Below, in pieces: positions 1 through 5,987 of a stretch of 39,399 nucleotides of DNA; position 1 is the first letter of the stretch, and the number at the start of each line of letters is the position of its first letter. Origin of the DNA: Candidatus Aenigmatarchaeota archaeon (GTDB taxonomy: Archaea; Aenigmatarchaeota; Aenigmatarchaeia; QMZP01; QMZT01); the NCBI GenBank assembly GCA_003663325.1, contig QMZT01000008.1, positions 1 through 39,399 of the forward strand, written 5' to 3'. The translations under genes were made by a program, and so were the position numbers. The notes beneath the pieces are model-generated. The model saw only the letters and a program-made list of their open reading frames with translations. It did no database searches and was not told the DNA's origin.

Positions 1-2
1 AA

Positions 3-815
3 AATTACTCCACACAGTATGCGAAATTAAGAGAAGAGTTTGATAATTTTACTGCAAAGGATTGGAACAAAAACCTGTATTGGAGCTGGCTCTATGCTTT
101 AAAGCCTTTATTAAAGGAATTTTTGAATGGATATCCAACCTTCATGCAGACAAAGGCATGGCAGGATAAAGAGCTAACAACCGCTCTGGCTTCGTGGACA
201 GAGTTGAGGCATGATACCATTTTGTATGCGAAACAGAGCTATACTATGACTGAGAAGGGTATGCCGTATACCCCGCCAGAGAAACCCGTTGTCGGCTATG
301 TTGAGCCGGTTCCAGAATTTTACAATAGATTATTAGCTTTAACGAGGATGACAAACAAGGGATTAGATGAAATGGGTGTTTTGGATAGCACGGCAAAATA
401 CAGATTGCAGAATCTGGAAAGAATTCTGGAAAGATTGGTTAATATATCAAAAAAGGAGCTGGAGAATGAGGAATTAACCCGGGATGATTATGATTTCATT
501 AAAAACTTTGGAGAAGAACTGAATTCCGTAATTGAGGATGTAGATGATAAATCAAAAAAGACAACGATAATCGCAGATGTTCATACGGATATGAATACAA
601 AAAAGGTTTTGGAGGAAGGTGTTGGCTATGTTAAGCTGATTGTCGTTGCATATAAGCTCCCGGATAACAGGATTTTGGTTGGAGCAGGTCCTGTTTTTAG
701 TTATTATGAATTCAAGCATCCGATGAAAGACAGGCTTACAGATGAAAAATGGCGGGAAATGTTGAGAACAAATCCACCAAATGAGATGGAGTGGGTGAGG
801 GATATTGAAGAATAA
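3..815 (+). CDS. DUF3160 family protein, C-terminal part (5' end outside window)
   Basis: The frame is open from base 3 to the TAA at 813-815, so the gene enters from the left edge and its N-terminus is missing; the TTG at 123 is only an internal codon. The visible 270 residues carry hallmarks I associate with the DUF3160 family: NLYWSWLYALKPLL, then GYPTFMQTKAWQDKEL, SWTELRHDTILYAKQSYT, and near the end IIADVHTD followed by GPVFSYYEFKHPMKDRLTDE. The function of this family is not established; members are usually long, and many are exported. Without the N-terminus I cannot tell whether this copy has a signal peptide. It is followed by a 140-base gap with its own promoter-like signals, so it is probably the last gene of its transcript. 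The family call is by recollected motifs, not by a search. Confidence 0.8.
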   Translation, partial: NYSTQYAKLREEFDNFTAKDWNKNLYWSWLYALKPLLKEFLNGYPTFMQTKAWQDKELTTALASWTELRHDTILYAKQSYTMTEKGMPYTPPEKPVVGYVEPVPEFYNRLLALTRMTNKGLDEMGVLDSTAKYRLQNLERILERLVNISKKELENEELTRDDYDFIKNFGEELNSVIEDVDDKSKKTTIIADVHTDMNTKKVLEEGVGYVKLIVVAYKLPDNRILVGAGPVFSYYEFKHPMKDRLTDEKWREMLRTNPPNEMEWVRDIEE

Positions 816-888
816 AAAAGATAAGAAAAAGACTTCACTTCGTTTCGTTCAAATTTTCCTAATGAAACTTCTTTTATCCCCAAAACAT

Positions 889-951
889 TAAGTGAACTGC
901 TCACTTCAGAACAAAATATAAAAAGCAAAAACAGTATACAAATAAAGGTGA
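889..951 (+). promoter_or_regulatory. Palindrome, TATA box and ribosome site before the 956 ORF
   Basis: AAGTGA (890-895) and TCACTT (901-906) form a perfect inverted repeat around ACTGC. It is followed at once by an A/T-rich TATA-like box (ATATAAAAA, 916-924). A start of transcription about 26 bases past the box would fall near 945, just ahead of AGGTGA (946-951) and the ATG at 956. The palindrome abutting the box could be an operator; that is inference. Confidence 0.4.
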
Positions 952-955
952 AATT

Positions 956-1108
956 ATGAATAGTCTTGCTATTGCGCAGCTTATCTTATCAATTTTGATG
1001 CACAAAGAGTACAGCAAGACAGCGAGTATTAAATCTAAGAGGAATGAAAAACATGTTCATTTATTCGCATTGTCGCCTAAGAGTATGAAATCGAGCTATA
1101 GAAAATGA
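956..1108 (+). CDS. Small 50-residue ORF, translationally coupled to the next gene
   Basis: An ATG at 956 opens a 50-codon frame ending in TGA at 1106-1108. It sits behind AGGTGA (946-951) at good spacing and behind a TATA-like box. Its stop overlaps the ATG of the methyltransferase (ATGA, 1105-1108), as in translational coupling. The product begins with a short hydrophobic stretch (LAIAQLILSIL) and is otherwise basic and rich in Ser/Lys; I recognise no family. It may be a real small protein, a leader peptide that brings ribosomes to the methyltransferase, or the remnant of a larger gene. Support comes from the start signals and coupling only. Confidence 0.4.
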   Translation: MNSLAIAQLILSILMHKEYSKTASIKSKRNEKHVHLFALSPKSMKSSYRK

Positions 1109-1710
1109 GTGGGAAAATGAAAAAGGAAACGCCAATGGCAAACTTTATTTTCCGCATAGCAACCATACTCATGAGAATACGAGGGCTTTTCCGTGATAAG
1201 AAAGGAGAAGTTTTGTTGACGGGGGCTAAAAGAGGAGATGTAATTTTGGATTATGGCTGCGGAATTGGATTTAATACAATACCTGCTGCGGAGATAGTGG
1301 GAAAAGAAGGGACAGTATATGCCTTGGATATTCATCCTTTAGCTATTAAGTCAGTGGAAAAGCAAATAAGGAAAAAAGGATTAAAAAATGTAAAAACAAT
1401 TTTATCTGGCTTGAATACTGGATTGCCAGACGAATCTGTTGATATTGTTTTGTTGTATAATGTGCTTCCAATGGTCAAAAATCGCCCTGCTCTGATCAAA
1501 GAGCTGTATAGAGTGCTGAAACCCGGAGGAATACTCTCCGTAAAAAGTGGTTTGGTTGTGAATTTGTATTCAAGAGAGAAAATGGGAACAAAAGATTTAG
1601 AAAAACTCATGCTCGATAATGGTCCATTTAAATTGGAAAGGAGAATAGGGAAATTTCACATTTTCAAAAAGATTAAAGATGATGGTTCAACTTCAGATAA
1701 TGGCGGATAA
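1105..1710 (+). CDS. Class I SAM-dependent methyltransferase
   Basis: A 201-residue protein with the Rossmann-fold core of SAM methyltransferases. Motif I is ILDYGCGIGF near residues 48-57, the acidic ribose-binding strand is YALDIHP near 72-78, and LKPGGILSVKSG gives the usual post-core strand. A class I fold with this short length fits the UbiE/Methyltransf_11-like group; the substrate cannot be told. The first ATG (1105) overlaps the stop of the small upstream ORF; the ATG at 1117 is an alternative start. The next gene begins 23 bases downstream on the same strand, so the methyltransferase, the DNA glycosylase and the MBL hydrolase probably form one operon. Confidence 0.8.
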   Translation: MSGKMKKETPMANFIFRIATILMRIRGLFRDKKGEVLLTGAKRGDVILDYGCGIGFNTIPAAEIVGKEGTVYALDIHPLAIKSVEKQIRKKGLKNVKTILSGLNTGLPDESVDIVLLYNVLPMVKNRPALIKELYRVLKPGGILSVKSGLVVNLYSREKMGTKDLEKLMLDNGPFKLERRIGKFHIFKKIKDDGSTSDNGG

Positions 1711-1733
1711 AAATATTTGATGGTGCATGGATT

Positions 1734-2498
1734 ATGGAAATTGATGAATTAAACAAAAGAATAAAGGAATGTAGGAAGTGCAGGTTATCTGAAACCAGAA
1801 TGAATGCTATCTGTGGAGAGGGAAATTTGAATGCCAAAATTATGTTAATTGCTCAGGCACCGGGAGAAAAAGAGGATAGAGAAGGAAGAATGTTTGTTGG
1901 TCCTTCAGGGAGAGTATTGAATGAATTGTTAAACTCGGCAGGAATCAAAAGGCGAGAAATTTACATGACAAATCTAATTAAATGTATGCTTCCAAAATAC
2001 AGAAGGCCCAAGCAGGATGAAATTAAAGCCTGCAGTTATTACTTGAATGAAGAGATTAAATTAATAAATCCAAAGATATTGGTTCCTTTAGGTTATTATG
2101 CCACCTGCTATATTTTTCAAAAATATGGTATTCCATTACCTCCGAAAGAAGAATTTTCTTCAGTTTTTGGTAAGCTGTTTTTAGCAAAAGATAAAAAGAT
2201 ACTACCTCTGCCTCATCCCACAACTCTTCTTTATAATCCAGTATTTAAGCAAGATTTAATAAAGAGTTATAGAAAATTGCAGGTCTTACTTAGAGATTGT
2301 AAATGGTATCTGGTTTGTCCAATGAAGAGATTTTATGAGGAAGGAAAGTTAGATAAGAAGTGGATAGAATTGTATTGTAAGGGAGATTGGGAAAATTGTA
2401 TTCGTTATCAGATGGAAGAAAAAGGCAAGATGCATCCAGATTGGATGCTTCCTGATGGAACCTTAGATGAAAGATTGCAGGAGGAGGTGAAAAAATGA
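1734..2498 (+). CDS. Uracil-DNA glycosylase, family 4-like, with C-terminal Cys domain
   Basis: Excises uracil from DNA. The first ~185 residues match the Fe-S family-4 type: cysteines C13, C16, C84 and C100 are placed as cluster ligands (CRKCRL, NLIKC, KACSYYL), the active-site loop is APGEKEDREG (residues 42-51), with FVGPSGRVLNELL after it and HPTTLL (161-166) as the second catalytic motif. Here HPT replaces the HPA common in the family, and the first motif reads QAPG rather than GEAPG. Residues ~190-254 are an added domain with C189, C195, C215, C222, a CIRY motif and MLPDG; I believe this tail recurs in some archaeal proteins but know no function. The stop codon overlaps the next start (ATGA, 2495-2498), coupling it to the MBL hydrolase. 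Confidence 0.82.
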   Translation: MEIDELNKRIKECRKCRLSETRMNAICGEGNLNAKIMLIAQAPGEKEDREGRMFVGPSGRVLNELLNSAGIKRREIYMTNLIKCMLPKYRRPKQDEIKACSYYLNEEIKLINPKILVPLGYYATCYIFQKYGIPLPPKEEFSSVFGKLFLAKDKKILPLPHPTTLLYNPVFKQDLIKSYRKLQVLLRDCKWYLVCPMKRFYEEGKLDKKWIELYCKGDWENCIRYQMEEKGKMHPDWMLPDGTLDERLQEEVKK

Positions 2499-3133
2499 AA
2501 AAAATTACTATTATTTATGATAACACAAGCGCAAGGTTTGATTTGCAGGCTGATTGGGGATTTTCTGCACTTGTAGAAGTTAAAGGGAAGAAGATTCTTT
2601 TTGATACAGGAGCGAATGGAAGGATTTTGCTTTCCAACATGGAAAAACTTAAAATCAATCCAGAAGAGATTGAAGATATTTTTGTCTCCCATCTTCACTG
2701 GGACCATACAGGTGGTTTATCATCCTTCCTTCAACTGAATAATAAAGTGAAACTCTGGATTCCTTCTTATTTTTCTGAAGCAAAGAATGCAAGAGAAGTT
2801 ATTGAAGTGAAAAGACCTACAAAATTCTATGAAGGAATTTACTCTACTGGTGAACTTGAGGGAATAGAACAATCACTCTGCGTTGAGACAGAAAAAGGTA
2901 TAGTGATCATAGCAGGATGCTCGCACCCAAGAATGGAGCATATCCTTAAGGTAGCTTCTCAATTTGGTAAAGTTTATGGTATTATAGGGGGTTTGCATGC
3001 AACTAAGCCTGAATCCTTAAAGGACTTGGATTTGATTTGCCCTACTCATTGCACTCAGTATAAATCAGAGATAAAATCCCTTTACCCTGAAAAATATATT
3101 GAGGGAGGGGCAGGAAGGATAATTGAGATTTAG
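2495..3133 (+). CDS. MBL-fold metallohydrolase (dihydropterin RFA-P synthase-like family)
   Basis: A 212-residue metallo-beta-lactamase-fold protein. The metal site is SHLHWDHTGG (H66, H68, D70, H71), with further ligands H144 in GCSHP, H168 in GGLHA and H185 in PTHCT, in the order seen in the COG1237-type branch annotated as 7,8-dihydropterin-6-yl-methyl-aminobenzene 5'-phosphate synthase. It is shorter than most members (about 250-280), so the substrate is open. Its ATG overlaps the stop of the glycosylase gene. It has a paralogue in this window: the C-terminal half of the 5988-7535 gene shares LFDTG, KILLSNM-type and GCAHP/PSHCTG blocks, which suggests duplication inside this accessory region. 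Confidence 0.85.
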   Translation: MKKITIIYDNTSARFDLQADWGFSALVEVKGKKILFDTGANGRILLSNMEKLKINPEEIEDIFVSHLHWDHTGGLSSFLQLNNKVKLWIPSYFSEAKNAREVIEVKRPTKFYEGIYSTGELEGIEQSLCVETEKGIVIIAGCSHPRMEHILKVASQFGKVYGIIGGLHATKPESLKDLDLICPTHCTQYKSEIKSLYPEKYIEGGAGRIIEI

Positions 3134-3263
3134 TGGGATGAATCTCAAAAGTATTATTAAATTAATTGGAAATCAGTTTCACACACATAATAGTTAAGGT
3201 GTTTCAGCCTATGTATAAGCAGAACCACCAAAGTGGCTACTGAATGTAAGGAGGTAAAAGAAA
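3134..3263 (+). promoter_or_regulatory. Leader region with hairpins and a strong Shine-Dalgarno site
   Basis: No gene is seen here. An A/T box near 3148-3160 could start a transcript around 3180. The leader would contain TTCAG (3203-3207) paired with CTGAA (3240-3244), enclosing the small hairpin CCAC-CAAA-GTGG (3225-3236). A full Shine-Dalgarno AAGGAGGT (3248-3255) lies 8 bases before the ATG at 3264 and fixes that start. The hairpin borders the ribosome site, so an effect on translation is possible but not shown. Confidence 0.35.
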
Positions 3264-3869
3264 ATGAAGGGCGGAATGAAAAAAAGGTTGGCTCTGCTTA
3301 GCATTCTGCTGGTTGCAGGGTTGGCAATAGCCGGCATGGCAACAGCTTTTGGAGTAAGCAATTTGCTGAGGTTTGCAGGGAAGGAAGTTAGGGTAGTAGC
3401 AATGGGAGAGCAATTAAAAATATGTGAAAACGGTAAGGTTGTAAAAGAAATCCCGATGCCAGAAGGAGAATACAATTTTACTATAGAAGCGGGAGGACAT
3501 AAACTGACACATAAGTTAGTGGTTCACAAAATGACTAAGGAAGAAATGGAGAAAATACAGGCAGAACACGAAAAGGAGATGGAAAAGTGGATCAAGATGG
3601 TCAATAAGCACAGCAGAATACAACAATTAACTAATGGAAAAGGCATACACTCTAAAGATGTAATCAGCGCAATAACAGGCAGTGAAGATGAAGTAATCCT
3701 AACGGTAAAAGTTGAGGGCAAATACTACAAGATTACAATAGACCTGAACAGCGAAACAGTGAAATCCATAGAGGAGCAAAGTTCCGCAGTGATAAGAAAC
3801 TGTTACGGACCTAATGGACCAATAGATTGCAGTAAGTTGCCATTGCATGGACCACATGCACCAAAGTAA
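3264..3869 (+). CDS. Secreted protein of unknown function
   Basis: I do not recognise a family. The 201-residue product begins with a lysine-rich N-terminus and a hydrophobic segment (KKRLALLSILLVAGLAIAG, about 5-23) ending in ATAFG, a plausible signal peptide or membrane anchor. The mature part has a small beta-rich section (VRVVAMGEQLKIC, EGEYNFTIEAGG), a highly charged helical stretch (about 92-112, TKEEMEKIQAEHEKEMEKW), then another beta section and a tail with two cysteines (NCYGPNGPIDC). The start is set by AAGGAGGT at 3248. The next gene, a membrane-anchored winged-helix regulator, follows after 52 bases on the same strand, so this protein may be the extracytoplasmic partner of that regulator; this is inference from position. 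Confidence 0.7.
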   Translation: MKGGMKKRLALLSILLVAGLAIAGMATAFGVSNLLRFAGKEVRVVAMGEQLKICENGKVVKEIPMPEGEYNFTIEAGGHKLTHKLVVHKMTKEEMEKIQAEHEKEMEKWIKMVNKHSRIQQLTNGKGIHSKDVISAITGSEDEVILTVKVEGKYYKITIDLNSETVKSIEEQSSAVIRNCYGPNGPIDCSKLPLHGPHAPK

Positions 3870-3921
3870 AGAATACAAACAATTTTTTATTTTCTTTTTA
3901 TTCTTTAGGAGGGCGAAAAAG

Positions 3922-4416
3922 ATGGAAGGTAAAAAAATTCACGGAAAAATGGTATTCATGGCAGCTTTATTTGTAGCTTCGGTATTCGTGCTTGGAATAA
4001 AATTGCTAAATCCCACTCCAGTCCAAATATTTATAGAAGGTCAGAATACTGCAATTACCCAAATTCCCGGATTTTTCACATTTTCGGATGTAATAATTCT
4101 AATAGGGGCATCAATCACCCTCGCTATTAGCGGGATGTATCTGCTATTCTTTGATTCGGTTGAAAAACCCGCTGGCGAATTGTTACTTGAGGAAAGAAAA
4201 AAGAGATGGGGACAGGTAGTAAAAACATTGAAAGAAGAGGAGCAGAAAATATACAAGGCAATAATTGAGGCTGGTGGAATCATAGAACAAAGCGAACTTC
4301 CAGAAAAAACGGGACTTTCGAAGGCAAGCATTAGCAGGGCTCTGGATTTGCTGGAAAGCAGAGGTTTGATTGAGAAAAGGAGAAGGGGAATGGGGAATGT
4401 TATTTTGTTGAAATAA
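3922..4416 (+). CDS. Membrane-anchored winged-helix transcriptional regulator
   Basis: A 164-residue protein when started at the ATG at 3922, behind AGGAGGG (3907-3913); the same frame is open from 3847 but that start lacks a ribosome site and would overlap the upstream gene. Two membrane segments (about 9-29 and 56-77) flank a short outside loop. Residues ~105-163 are a MarR/IclR-like winged helix: EEQKIYKAIIEAGG, SELPEKTGLSKASISRALDLL (recognition helix) and a basic wing EKRRRGMG. Such one-component membrane regulators occur in archaea. The secreted protein just upstream is a candidate signal partner, and the palindrome right after the stop codon (4417-4432) is a candidate operator. A broken partial copy of this gene lies at 5839-5921. 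Confidence 0.78.
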   Translation: MEGKKIHGKMVFMAALFVASVFVLGIKLLNPTPVQIFIEGQNTAITQIPGFFTFSDVIILIGASITLAISGMYLLFFDSVEKPAGELLLEERKKRWGQVVKTLKEEEQKIYKAIIEAGGIIEQSELPEKTGLSKASISRALDLLESRGLIEKRRRGMGNVILLK

Positions 4417-4477
4417 TTCGGTAAAAACCGAATATAATCGAAAGTATTTTAAAGAATTTTAAACTAATTGGTTTATG
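4417..4477 (+). promoter_or_regulatory. Palindrome plus promoter, copy 1 of a duplicated module
   Basis: TTCGGT (4417-4422), AAAA, ACCGAA (4427-4432) is a perfect 6-base inverted repeat directly behind the regulator stop. It is followed by A/T boxes (AATATAATC 4431-4439; TATTTTAAAG 4445-4454). A start 26 bases past the second box would fall at the ATG at 4475/4478, so a leaderless transcript is likely. Nearly the same sequence recurs at 5922-5982. The palindrome may be a terminator stem or an operator for the adjacent regulator. Confidence 0.5.
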
Positions 4478-5272
4478 ATGAAAACTAAAAACCGGAAACA
4501 AATTATAGTTTTGGTTGGGTGTATTTTGGGAGGTATTGTTACAGGCATTATAATAACCGCACACCATCTTGGAAAAACTGAAGGAAGAATTTTTCCTGTA
4601 GCTATTCTCATTATGGTGGTTGGTGCTTCAATTGCAGGCATAATCAAATATTTAGTTGACAAGCGCAAAGGAATAAATACAACTTCCAAACTTACACTCA
4701 CAGTTAGTCTCTGTGTAATAGTTGGTTTGTTGATTGGTGTAGGTATTGGTTATCATTATTTCTTCAAACAAAATACGGTAAGTTACAAAGTTGAAAACTG
4801 CGAGGCAGAATTTCCAAAATTTAACGGACCTTTGGTAAGCTATGATGAGCAAAATAAAACTTTGAGTGCTGAAGTTTGGGTTAATTGCTGCGGAGTTGAG
4901 GTAAAGGTTGAGAAGGAAGGCTCAACTTATAAAATTTTAGAAAGGCAAGTTGGAGAACTTTGCAGATGCATGTGCAAAAGAAAGGTAACAATTTTTAATG
5001 TTTCTGAAGATGCAGAGGTCGTGTTTTCGGATAAGGATGGTAACTATTATACTTTATCTCCGAACTTAAAATTCTGCGGTTGGTCAACTTATGGGAAATG
5101 CGATAGCGATGAGGATTGTTTGGCAAGCGGTTGCTCAAAGCAGGTTTGTCAATCGAAGTTTGAAGGATCCATCATAACTACATGCGAATGGTTCGATTGT
5201 TACAATGCAAGGAAGTTTAATGTTGCCTGCAAGTGCGTTGAAGGAAGATGTCAATGGACAAGAGAACAATAA
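4475..5272 (+). CDS. Membrane protein with C-terminal eight-cysteine-type cluster
   Basis: A 265-residue protein (ATG at 4475; the ATG at 4478 is equally possible). Three hydrophobic segments lie at about 9-30, 38-60 and 73-98. The outside part has six cysteines in the middle (C109, C138, C139, C163, C165, C167) and a dense C-terminal cluster: C201, C209, C215, C220, C225, C237, C242, C252, C254, C259. The pattern C-x7-C-x5-C-x4-C with SDEDCLASGC and CKCVEGRCQW resembles the eight-cysteine-cluster domains found in archaeal secreted proteins, which are taken to be disulfide-knotted; function unknown. Its promoter is copy 1 of the duplicated module, and its first codons resemble those of the 5988 gene, so the two genes share a start region by duplication. 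Confidence 0.7.
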   Translation: MMKTKNRKQIIVLVGCILGGIVTGIIITAHHLGKTEGRIFPVAILIMVVGASIAGIIKYLVDKRKGINTTSKLTLTVSLCVIVGLLIGVGIGYHYFFKQNTVSYKVENCEAEFPKFNGPLVSYDEQNKTLSAEVWVNCCGVEVKVEKEGSTYKILERQVGELCRCMCKRKVTIFNVSEDAEVVFSDKDGNYYTLSPNLKFCGWSTYGKCDSDEDCLASGCSKQVCQSKFEGSIITTCEWFDCYNARKFNVACKCVEGRCQWTREQ

Positions 5273-5355
5273 AACCCGTTTACGAGGAAAAATCTCATCG
5301 TCTACTTTTCCGAGTTACTTCAGGATTTATGCTGATGCAAGATTCCGATTTTTGA
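5248..5355 (+). CDS. Possible 35-residue ORF overlapping the previous gene
   Basis: An ATG at 5248 behind AAGGAAG opens a 35-codon frame (start MSMDKRTIKPVYEEK, end LMQDSDF) that overlaps the last 25 bases of the cysteine-cluster gene in another frame. No family is recognised. It may be a fragment of decayed sequence like the material that follows; the support is weak. Confidence 0.2.
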   Translation: MSMDKRTIKPVYEEKSHRLLFRVTSGFMLMQDSDF

Positions 5356-5374
5356 AATAAAGGAGGTTAAAATA

Positions 5375-5578
5375 ATTGACAGAATTCCGTGGTATGTTGG
5401 TTGGGGATTGAGAGTTTGGTTCGGGAGAAAACTTTACTTCGCGATTCATCACGGCAAAAGCGTGGAAATTGAAAAGAAAAAGGGCTATTGGAGAAAAATA
5501 ATTCTTTCAGTAAAAAATCCTGAAAAGTTCGCTAGAATAATTGAGAGGCTAAAACAAAAGGCAGGCCCTAGTTTCTGA
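5375..5578 (+). CDS. 67-residue ORF with a non-standard ATT start, or gene remnant
   Basis: A consensus AGGAGGT (5361-5367) stands at correct distance from ATT at 5375, with no ATG, GTG or TTG in frame there. The frame reads RIPWYVGWGLRVWFGRKLYF, then a Lys/Glu-rich strand and KNPEKFARIIERLKQKAG, and stops at 5576-5578. Base composition and residue mix look protein-like, but I know no family. Either an ATT start is used, or the original start was lost and the gene is decaying; the next 200 bases look like a frameshifted continuation, favouring decay. Confidence 0.35.
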   Translation: MDRIPWYVGWGLRVWFGRKLYFAIHHGKSVEIEKKKGYWRKIILSVKNPEKFARIIERLKQKAGPSF

Positions 5579-5779
5579 AAAGATTTACAAAAAAACTTTC
5601 GAAATGTATAGAATGAGAGGAATTCCCTGCAAAAAGTCTTGGATTTGTATAATCCGAGAATAGGATTTTTCAGAAGTTCGTTGGCGAGGATAGGTTCGCT
5701 GTTCCTGCGCAAAAAACTTGGAACTAAAAAATGGAGAGAAATTTTGGTTGAGTATGAAGAATACAGGAAAAGAAGTTGA
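5579..5779 (+). pseudogene. Frameshifted coding remnant
   Basis: Two overlapping frames each look coding over part of this stretch. One reads KTFEMYRMRG near 5596-5620, the other is open from 5612 to the TGA at 5777-5779 and reads LDLYNPRIGFF, SSLARIGSLFLRKKLG and WREILVEYEEYRKRS. Joining them needs a frame change near 5620. No standard start with a ribosome site precedes either. With the ATT-started ORF just upstream this may be one broken gene of about 130 codons. The family is not recognised. Confidence 0.4.
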
Positions 5780-5838
5780 AAGAAAATCAATTTATTCCAC
5801 TTTTAAATTTTTAGAAGATTTCTTTTATGGGAGAACGA

Positions 5839-5921
5839 TATTTGTGCTTGGAATAAATTGGAAAGTAGAAGTTTAATTGAGAAAAGGAGAAAGGGGATGG
5901 GGATACAGTTTGCTGAAATAA
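5839..5921 (+). pseudogene. Internally deleted partial copy of the membrane winged-helix regulator
   Basis: TATTTGTGCTTGGAATAAA (5839-5857) matches 3983-4001 inside the first membrane segment of the regulator gene; then the sequence jumps straight to a match of the gene's end (TTGGAAAGTAGAAGTTTAAT at 5858 against the segment starting near 4351). About 350 bases are missing. Small indels near 5900-5910 also break the last codons. The copy therefore cannot encode a regulator and marks a duplication followed by deletion. Confidence 0.65.
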
Positions 5922-5982
5922 TTAGGTAAAAACCGAATATAATCAAAAGTATTTTAAAGAATTTTAAATTAATTGATTTATG
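5922..5982 (+). repeat. Copy 2 of the palindrome-promoter module
   Basis: This stretch repeats 4417-4477 with a handful of base changes: TTAGGT-AAAA-ACCGAA (5922-5937; one arm now has A where copy 1 has C), then the same A/T boxes and the same bases up to the ATG-like end. It now serves as the likely promoter of the MBL-fold gene starting at 5988. The repeat continues leftward into the regulator remnant, so the unit copied was the regulator end plus the promoter. Confidence 0.7.
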
Positions 5983-5987
5983 GGAAG

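Noticed and set aside
3847-3921. N-terminal extension of the membrane regulator
   Set aside because: The ATG at 3922 has AGGAGGG at ideal spacing; the upstream start overlaps the previous gene and adds a Phe-rich stretch unlike a regulator N-terminus.
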